From positions 124,001 through 188,000 of the forward strand of contig NZ_NQLA01000002.1 in NCBI RefSeq assembly GCF_002252705.1: a DNA stretch of 64,000 bases, given 5' to 3'. This DNA is from Vulcanococcus limneticus LL. GTDB lineage: Bacteria > Cyanobacteriota > Cyanobacteriia > PCC-6307 > Cyanobiaceae. A program made the position numbers and the translations under genes. The notes beneath the pieces were generated by a model. That model did no database searches. It was not told the DNA's origin and worked only from the letters and a program-made list of their open reading frames with translations. Below, in pieces: positions 58,590 to 64,000 of this stretch (positions are counted from its first letter, which is position 1; each line of letters opens with the position of its first letter).

Positions 58590-59840
58590 GTGAAAGCCCT
58601 CTCCGTGCTGGGATCCACCGGCTCGATCGGCACCCAGACCCTTGAACTGGCCGAGGAGTTCCCGGATCGCTTCCGGGTGGTGGCCCTCACGGCCGGCCGC
58701 AACCTCGACCTGCTGATCGAGCAGATCCGCCGCCACGCCCCCGAGGTGGTGGCCCTGGCCGATGCCGAGAGGGTGGCCGAGCTGCGCGAGCGGCTGCAGG
58801 CGCTGGAGCCCGCCCAACGGCCTGCCCGGCTGCCGGAGCTGTTGGGCGGCCCCGATGGGATCTGCGCCGCCGCCGCCTGGCCCAGCGCCGATCTGGTGGT
58901 GACAGGCATCGTGGGCTGCGCCGGCCTGCTGCCCACCCTGGCCGCCATCCACGCCGGCAAGGACCTGGCCCTGGCCAACAAGGAGACCCTGATCGCCGCC
59001 GGCCCGGTGGTGCTGCCGGAGCTGGAGAAGAGCGGCTCGCGGCTGCTGCCGGCCGACTCCGAGCACTCCGCCATCTTCCAGTGCCTGCAGGGCACCCCCT
59101 GGGCCGACACGGCCCGCCTCAGCACCGGCCATCCCACCCCAGGCCTGCGCCGCATCCAGCTCACCGCCAGCGGCGGCGCCTTCCGCGACTGGCCCGCCGC
59201 GGATCTGGCCAAGGCCACCGTGGCCGATGCCACCAGCCATCCCAACTGGAGCATGGGCCGCAAGATCACGGTGGACTCGGCGAGCCTGATGAACAAGGGC
59301 CTCGAAGTGATCGAAGCCCACTACCTGTTCGGCCTCGATTACGACCACATCGAGATCGTGATCCACCCCCAGTCGATCATCCACTCGATGGTGGAACTGG
59401 CCGACTCCTCGGTGCTGGCCCAGCTCGGCTGGCCCGACATGAAGCTGCCGATCCTCTACTGCCTCAGCTGGCCCGAGCGCCTCGAAACCCCCTGGCGCCG
59501 CCTCGACCTCACCGAAGTGGGCACCCTCAGCTTCCGCGCCCCCGACCCGGCCAAATACCCCTGCATGGAGCTCGCCTACGCGGCCGGCCGCGCCGGCGGC
59601 ACGATGCCCGCGGTGATGAACGCCGCCAACGAACAGGCCGTGGCCCTCTTCCTCGAGGAGCAGATCCACTTCCTCGAGATCCCGAAACTGATCGACGCGG
59701 TGTGTGATCGCCACAAGGCCGATCTCACCACCTCCCCCTCCCTGGACGACGTGCTGGCCGTGGACGCCTGGTCACGCGAGGCGGTGCGTGAGGCTGCAGC
59801 CCGGCTGAGGGCCAAGGCTCCGGTGGCGCTGCCGGCCTGA
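58590..59840 (+). CDS. dxr: 1-deoxy-D-xylulose 5-phosphate reductoisomerase
   Basis: Second enzyme of the MEP isoprenoid pathway, making 2-C-methyl-D-erythritol 4-phosphate from DXP with NADPH. The product of 416 residues starts with [15 protein letters not shown] (NADPH motif). It has [30 protein letters not shown] with Asp and Glu metal ligands, [12 protein letters not shown], and [27 protein letters not shown]. The length is a little over E. coli Dxr (398). The start is GTG at 58590 ([11 protein letters not shown]). Confidence 0.97.
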   Translation: MKALSVLGSTGSIGTQTLELAEEFPDRFRVVALTAGRNLDLLIEQIRRHAPEVVALADAERVAELRERLQALEPAQRPARLPELLGGPDGICAAAAWPSADLVVTGIVGCAGLLPTLAAIHAGKDLALANKETLIAAGPVVLPELEKSGSRLLPADSEHSAIFQCLQGTPWADTARLSTGHPTPGLRRIQLTASGGAFRDWPAADLAKATVADATSHPNWSMGRKITVDSASLMNKGLEVIEAHYLFGLDYDHIEIVIHPQSIIHSMVELADSSVLAQLGWPDMKLPILYCLSWPERLETPWRRLDLTEVGTLSFRAPDPAKYPCMELAYAAGRAGGTMPAVMNAANEQAVALFLEEQIHFLEIPKLIDAVCDRHKADLTTSPSLDDVLAVDAWSREAVREAAARLRAKAPVALPA

Positions 59841-59892
59841 GCCCCCGATCCGGCGCCCACCGCTGCCCCCTGCTGCCCTCCAGCCCCACACC

Positions 59893-60252
59893 ATGGCCGT
59901 TGTCCAGCCCCGGATCGCCCACCACCTGCTGCTCTGCGCCACCCCCAGCAAGGCGCTCTGCTGTCCCGATCCGGCCGTCGGCGCTGCCAGCTGGGAAACC
60001 CTCAAGCGCCTGGTGCGGGAGCTCGGCCTGGAGGATCCGGCCCGTCCCGAAGGGATCGTGCTGCGCACCAAGGCCGACTGCCTGCGGATCTGCGCCGAAG
60101 GCCCGGTGCTGCTGGTCTGGCCCGAAGGGATCGTCTACGTCGGCGTGAGCCCGGAGCGGATCGAGCGGATCGTGCGGGAGCACGTGGTGGGCGGAAGCCC
60201 CATCGAAGCCTGGATCCTCAGGCGGATGCCCTTCCAGCCGCAACCCACCTGA
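59893..60252 (+). CDS. thioredoxin-like [2Fe-2S] ferredoxin
   Basis: A 119-residue protein with the thioredoxin-like ferredoxin fold. Cysteines at 15, 23, 24, 63 and 67 fit the C-x7/8-C...C-x3-C spacing of the NuoE-like [2Fe-2S] family (HLLLCATPSKALCCPD, and KADCLRICAEGPVLLVWPEG). An extra adjacent Cys is present. It starts 52 bases after dxr and may be co-transcribed with it; the MEP pathway uses iron-sulfur enzymes later, but no direct partner is known. It probably carries electrons or handles sulfide stress. Confidence 0.85.
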   Translation: MAVVQPRIAHHLLLCATPSKALCCPDPAVGAASWETLKRLVRELGLEDPARPEGIVLRTKADCLRICAEGPVLLVWPEGIVYVGVSPERIERIVREHVVGGSPIEAWILRRMPFQPQPT

Positions 60253-60289
60253 GCGAATCCTGCTCGCGCAGGCCGTTCAACGCCCCCCT

Positions 60290-61432
60290 TCAGGCCAGCC
60301 TCAGGCCCTGAGGGGGCGCAGCCTGCGCAAGTCGCTCCAACCAGCGCACTGCGACCTGGTCAGCCCAGCTGGCCTGGGGCCGATCGCCGGGGGCATGGAA
60401 GCCGTTGTGGCCGCCGCCAGGGCTCAGCAGCACCCGCGACAGGGCGAGATCGCCCCAGGCATGGGCGAGCTGGCGGGCCGGGGCCGCCGGCACCCAGGGG
60501 TCGTCGCTGGCATGAAGCAGCAACGTCGGGGGCAGAAGGCCGGGGCCGGCCAGCAGCCGGGGGAGGGGGCTGGCCGCCCCGTAATAGTGCTCCACCGAGC
60601 TGTAGCCCCAGCGCGGCGCGGTGATGGCGGCATCGAAGGCGCGGATCGTGCGGATCACACCGCCAGGCCCGCGGCCCAGCAGGGCCTCACGCTCGGCCGC
60701 GGAGATGCCAAAGGGATCGGCCAGGGTCTGGTCCCGCAGGCGCCCCAGCAGCCAGTGCTGGTAGAGGCCATTGCGGGGACGCTCGATCTGCCAGGCGGAG
60801 CCCTCCAGATCCAGGGGACTGCTGATGCAGACCAGGCCATCAAGGGGCGGCGGCGCGCCCGCGTCCAGACAGGCATTGAGCAGGACCGTGCCCCCCAGCG
60901 AGAGACCGGCGGCGAACAGGGGCAGCCCCCCCGCCAGCGTGCGGGCCCGCCGCAGCACAGGGGCGAGGTCGCGGCTGCAGGCTGCGGCATAGGTGCCCGG
61001 CGCCAGTGGGCGACCCCGGCCGGCGCCCCGCAGGTTGAGCCGGAGCACCGCGAACCCCTGGAGCTGCAGGGCCAGGCCCAGGCGCCGCACCCCCGGCCCC
61101 TCGCTGCCGCCCCCCAGACCGTGCAGCAGCAGCACCAGGCCCCGCGGCAGCGACGGGGGCCTGGCAGCGGGATCGGGCGTCGCCGGAAGCGGCTGATCCA
61201 GCAGGGCCAACAGCTGATGCTCAGCGTCGGTAGAGCCAGTGCCACCAGCCGCACCGACACCGGCCAGTCCGATCAGCACCGCCTCACCCCGATCCGGCGG
61301 AAGCCCCGGCGGGCGCAGGGTGTCCCGCAGCGTCTGCAGGTCGGCGCCCCACCAGGGGCCCCGGGGCCGGAAGGGATCGAGACCCAGCTGGCTCAGCAGG
61401 GGGGCGCCCACAGGGGAGAGCAGCGGCAACAC
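60290..61432 (-). CDS. alpha/beta hydrolase, YheT-like
   Basis: Hydrolase of 380 residues. The nucleophile elbow is AAGLSLGGTVLLN (GxSxG, Ser near 187). The oxyanion-hole region is LVLLLHGLGGGSEGPGVR, the acid is in LLHASDDPWVPAAPA, and the catalytic His is in SPGGGHNGFH. The N-terminal FRPRGPWWGADLQTLRDTLRPP matches YheT-type proteins. Its substrate (likely an ester or lipid) is unknown. The start is the ATG at 61432. The upstream pnt operon runs in the same direction, ending at 61492. Confidence 0.85.
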   Translation of the reverse strand: MLPLLSPVGAPLLSQLGLDPFRPRGPWWGADLQTLRDTLRPPGLPPDRGEAVLIGLAGVGAAGGTGSTDAEHQLLALLDQPLPATPDPAARPPSLPRGLVLLLHGLGGGSEGPGVRRLGLALQLQGFAVLRLNLRGAGRGRPLAPGTYAAACSRDLAPVLRRARTLAGGLPLFAAGLSLGGTVLLNACLDAGAPPPLDGLVCISSPLDLEGSAWQIERPRNGLYQHWLLGRLRDQTLADPFGISAAEREALLGRGPGGVIRTIRAFDAAITAPRWGYSSVEHYYGAASPLPRLLAGPGLLPPTLLLHASDDPWVPAAPARQLAHAWGDLALSRVLLSPGGGHNGFHAPGDRPQASWADQVAVRWLERLAQAAPPQGLRLA

Positions 61433-61491
61433 CCCGTCACCCTGCCGCCATGGCCGCCCGATGACCAGGGGGCCAGCCCTGCCGCCGCGCC

Positions 61492-63057
61492 TCAGCCCGC
61501 CGCCACCGCCACCTTGCCCACGCCAAGGCTGCGCAGTTCGGCGGTGAGCTGTTGCAGCACCGCCTTGGCGTCGCCGAACACCATCGAGGTCTGGGGCAGC
61601 TCGAACAGGCCGTTGCGCACGCCGGAGTAGCCGGCCCCGAGACTGCGCTTGACCACGAACACCGAGCGGGCCTGGTCCACCTCCAGCACGGGCATGCCAT
61701 AGAGGGGGCTGGAGGGGTCGTTCTTGGCCTGGGGATTCACCACGTCGTTGGCGCCCAGCACGATCACCACATCCGTGCGGGGGAAATCGGGGTTGATCGT
61801 CTCCATCTCAATCAGCTGCTCATAGGGCACATCGGCCTCGGCGAGCAGCACGTTCATATGGCCGGGCATGCGGCCCGCCACCGGGTGGATGCCGTAGGCC
61901 ACCTGGATACCGGCGCTCTCCAGCAGCCGCGCCAGCTCCTTGAGGCTGTGCTGGGCCTGGGCTACCGCCAGGCCGTAGCCCGGCACGAACACCACCCGCT
62001 CGGCGGCCTCCAGGGCCAGGGCGCACTCCTCGGCGGAACAGGACGTGATGCGGCTGTAGCCCGGGTCCTCCCCGGAGCCGCCTTCGCCCACGGGGGCCGC
62101 GGCGGCGCCCAGGGCCCCGCCGAACAGCACCGATGTGAGCGAGCGGTTCATGCCCGTGCACATCACCTGGGTGAGGATCAGGCCGGCAGCCCCCACCATG
62201 GCGCCCGCCACCACCAGGAGCTGGCTGCCCACCACGAAACCGGCAGCGGCGGCGGCCACGCCCGAATAGGAATTGAGCAGGGAGATGACCACCGGCATGT
62301 CGGCGCCGCCGATCGGCAGGGTGAGGCCGATGCCGAGCAGCAGGGAGGCGACGGTGATCACGACCAGGGCCGGAGCCGGGGTCAGCAGCCCCAGGGGCAG
62401 GGCAGCGCCGGCGGCCAAGGCCACGAGCACCAGGCCGATGTTCACCGCATGGCGCTGGGGTCGCAGCATCCAGGGCGGGGTGGCCAGCCACTCCTGCAGC
62501 TTGGCCATCGCCACCAGCGAACCGGAGAAGGTGACGCCACCCACCAGCACCGAGGCGAGCACAGAGAGCTGACCCAGCAGGTCAAGGCCGGCGGGCAGGG
62601 CAGCGGCCCCGAGGGCCACCAGCAGCGAGGCCATGCCGCCGCAGCCGTTGAACAGGGCCACCACCTCCGGCATCGAGGTCATCGGCACCCGGTAGGCCAC
62701 CAGGGCCCCCAGGCCGCCGCCGGCCAGCAGGCCGAGCAGCATCCAGGGCCAGCCGGCCACACCCTGCTCCAGCAGCAGGCCGGCGACCGCCACGGCGATG
62801 GCCACGGCCGCCAGGCCATTGGCGCTGCGGGCGGTGCGCACCTTCGAGAGCCCCTTGAGGCCCAGGGCCAGCAGCAGCACGGCCCCAAGATCCAGCGCCA
62901 GGTGGACGCTGGGCAACGCGGACGCGGGCATGGAGACAGCTGGCAGGAAGACGGTTGGCAGGGAGACGGTCAGCAGGGAGAAAGGGGGCAAGGAGGCCGT
63001 GGGCAGGAAGAGACCAGGTAGCAGGGAGCCGAACCAGGGGGAGATCAGAGCGACCAT
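61492..63057 (-). CDS. pntB: NAD(P) transhydrogenase subunit beta
   Basis: NADP(H)-binding subunit with membrane domain II and domain III of the proton-pumping transhydrogenase, which reduces NADP+ with NADH using the proton gradient. The 521-residue product has about nine membrane helices (PMTSMPEVVALFNGCGGMASLL, GSLVAMAKLQEW, IGGADMPVVISLLNSYSGVAAA) and domain III motifs VPGYGLAVAQAQHSLKEL, HPVAGRMPGHMNVLLAEADVPY, VVIVLGANDVVNPQA. The start at 63057 leaves about 42 residues of Leu/Pro/Ser/Val repeats before the normal N-terminus; the ATG at 62931 would start at MPASALPSVH and look standard. It overlaps pntA2 by one base. Confidence 0.93.
   Translation of the reverse strand: MVALISPWFGSLLPGLFLPTASLPPFSLLTVSLPTVFLPAVSMPASALPSVHLALDLGAVLLLALGLKGLSKVRTARSANGLAAVAIAVAVAGLLLEQGVAGWPWMLLGLLAGGGLGALVAYRVPMTSMPEVVALFNGCGGMASLLVALGAAALPAGLDLLGQLSVLASVLVGGVTFSGSLVAMAKLQEWLATPPWMLRPQRHAVNIGLVLVALAAGAALPLGLLTPAPALVVITVASLLLGIGLTLPIGGADMPVVISLLNSYSGVAAAAAGFVVGSQLLVVAGAMVGAAGLILTQVMCTGMNRSLTSVLFGGALGAAAAPVGEGGSGEDPGYSRITSCSAEECALALEAAERVVFVPGYGLAVAQAQHSLKELARLLESAGIQVAYGIHPVAGRMPGHMNVLLAEADVPYEQLIEMETINPDFPRTDVVIVLGANDVVNPQAKNDPSSPLYGMPVLEVDQARSVFVVKRSLGAGYSGVRNGLFELPQTSMVFGDAKAVLQQLTAELRSLGVGKVAVAAG
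62932..63010. repeat. degenerate short tandem repeat at pntB 5' end
   Basis: Copies of a unit close to GGCAGGGAGACGGT recur five or six times. On the minus strand they read as repeated Leu-Pro-x-Val/Phe-Ser, a low-complexity segment between the two candidate pntB starts. Confidence 0.6.
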
Positions 63058-63344
63058 CAGCCGGCCCTCCGGCGGAACATCGCCAGCATCCGATCGGTCA
63101 CGAGGAAACCTCCCACCACGTTGAACAGAGCGAAGCCCAGGGCCACGGCGCCCAGCAGGCGCAGGCCAGGGGAGGCGGCCTGGCCAATCAGGGCGAGGGC
63201 CGCCAGCAGGGTGATGCCACTGATCGCATTCGCCCCCGACATCAGCGGCGTGTGCAGGGTCGGCGGCACCTTGCCGATCAGTTCGAAGCCCAGCAGGCTG
63301 CCGAGCAGCAGCACCCACAGGGCCTCCGAGAGAGGGCCATTCAT
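63057..63344 (-). CDS. pntA2: NAD(P) transhydrogenase, alpha subunit membrane part
   Basis: A 95-residue membrane protein with three hydrophobic helices (LSEALWVLLLGSLLGFELIG, ISGITLLAALALIGQA, LLGAVALGFALFNVVGGFLVTDRML). The motifs VPPTLHTPLMSGANAISGI and NVVGGFLVTDRMLAMF are diagnostic for the C-terminal membrane part of PntA. In cyanobacteria and some other bacteria this is a separate gene, unlike the fused E. coli PntA. It overlaps pntA by ATGA and pntB by one base, so the operon is tightly coupled. Confidence 0.94.
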   Translation of the reverse strand: MNGPLSEALWVLLLGSLLGFELIGKVPPTLHTPLMSGANAISGITLLAALALIGQAASPGLRLLGAVALGFALFNVVGGFLVTDRMLAMFRRRAG

Positions 63345-64000
63345 GCCGCCACCTCCTGGCCGGCCCGGGCGGGGCGAAGGTCCTCGCGGCGGCAGACGCC
63401 GGCGTGACTGAGCAGGCAGGGATCGAGCAGCGGATCCTCAGGGTCGAGGCGCAGCTCGCCCTCCTGGATCAGGGCCTCCAGCAGGGCCGCCAGGTTGCGG
63501 GCATAGAGGGCGCTGGCGTGCTGGGGTAGGGAGGCCGGCAGGTTGCCGGCGCCGATCACCGTCACGCCGTCCACGTCCACGGAGGCATCGCTGCGGCTGC
63601 CGGCACAGTTGCCGCCCTGGCCCACAGCCAGATCCACCACCACGGCACCGGGGCGCAGCAGGCCGAGCATCTCGCGGGTGATCAGCAGCGGCGCCGGCCG
63701 CCCGGGCACCTGGGCGGTGGTGATCACCACGTCCGCCTCGGCCAGATGGGGCGCCAGCAGCTGGCGCTGGGCCTCCAGAAACACGGCCCCGGCCTCGCGG
63801 GCGTAACCGCCCACTTCGCCGGGGGCCTCCTCCAGCCGCGGCGGCTCGATGAAGCGCGCCCCGAGCGACTCCACCTGCTCCCGGGCAGCCGGCCGCACAT
63901 CGCTCACCTTCACCAGGGCACCCAGGCGCCGGGCCGTGGCCACCGCCTGCAGCCCAGCCACACCGGCACCGAGCACCACCACACGGGCCGGCTGCACGGT
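63341..64000 (-). CDS. pntA: NAD(P) transhydrogenase subunit alpha (NAD-binding), partial
   Basis: C-terminal part of the NAD(H)-binding subunit, cut by the window edge. The visible 219 residues begin with PARVVVLGAGVAGLQAVATARRLGA (Rossmann motif), then DVVITTAQVPGRPAPLLITREMLGLLRPGAVVVDLAVGQGGN, and GVTVIGAGNLPASLPQHASALYARNL, all characteristic of PntA/alanine dehydrogenase-like domain I. About 165 N-terminal residues lie beyond position 64000. The frame stays open to the edge. It is the first gene of pntA-pntA2-pntB. Confidence 0.94.
   Translation of the reverse strand, partial: TVQPARVVVLGAGVAGLQAVATARRLGALVKVSDVRPAAREQVESLGARFIEPPRLEEAPGEVGGYAREAGAVFLEAQRQLLAPHLAEADVVITTAQVPGRPAPLLITREMLGLLRPGAVVVDLAVGQGGNCAGSRSDASVDVDGVTVIGAGNLPASLPQHASALYARNLAALLEALIQEGELRLDPEDPLLDPCLLSHAGVCRREDLRPARAGQEVAA

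Noticed and set aside
61552-63021. 489-codon plus-strand frame opposite pntB
   Set aside because: His/Gln/Gly-rich shadow with no motif; pntB is well supported.

Overview
The window is a 64 kb chromosomal segment of very high G+C content. The gene set points to a picocyanobacterium of the Cyanobium/Synechococcus group. The main markers are an SLH-domain porin, a short picocyanobacterial-type ferritin, a cyanobacterial Fur, hemL, the three-part pntA/pntA2/pntB arrangement, a cyanobacterial-style LarC, and tRNA-Asp directly upstream of gltX. Genes are tightly packed, often with ATGA overlaps or overlapping convergent 3' ends. I saw no CRISPR array, prophage, rRNA operon or intact insertion sequence.

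Layout. 0.1-8.8 kb concerns metals: ferritin, a possible Cys-rich micro-protein, an SLH porin followed by a His-rich COG0523 GTPase (probably zinc), an iron ABC permease, an MFS exporter and fur. A strong dyad lies between fur and a divergent 2-hydroxyacid dehydrogenase. 8.8-18.7 kb holds that dehydrogenase, a YbhN-like/LarC/M41-like gene string, a TPR protein, exonuclease III, an APC permease and a glycolate oxidase subunit. 18.8-22.9 kb is a signalling locus: a membrane histidine kinase, an Rcp-type response regulator, and a REC-PAS-HD-GYP gene that appears broken by one or two single-base deletions. 23-34.3 kb has hemL, a complete branched-chain/neutral amino-acid ABC transporter, an orphan amino-acid binding lipoprotein and a fused 5-oxoprolinase/hydantoinase; together these look like an amino-acid scavenging block.

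34.4-36.4 kb is the only clearly atypical stretch: visibly lower G+C, largely non-coding, and carrying one very acidic RTX calcium-binding protein. 36.4-44.3 kb returns to housekeeping: YajQ, MAPEG, a stomatin/NfeD pair, a DRTGG/P-loop protein, an SDR enzyme, methionine aminopeptidase, ribosomal protein L19 and tRNA-Trp. 44.7-50.5 kb has tRNA-Asp, gltX, an NhaP-type antiporter, and a large DUF3604-like protein. 50.5-53.3 kb is the sulfate ABC transporter (cysW-cysT-sbpA). 53.5-64 kb has polA, cysS, dxr, a thioredoxin-like ferredoxin, a YheT-like hydrolase and the proton-translocating transhydrogenase operon, whose pntA runs off the right edge.

The items most worth checking are the frameshifted HD-GYP gene, the fur dyad, the Cys-rich micro-ORF, the porin/COG0523 zinc unit with its upstream dyad, the RTX island, and several genes whose ends have grown by short in-frame repeats (ferritin, LivG, PntB). 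No wholly new multi-gene system is clearly demonstrated. All assignments come from reading the sequence; no database search was run.
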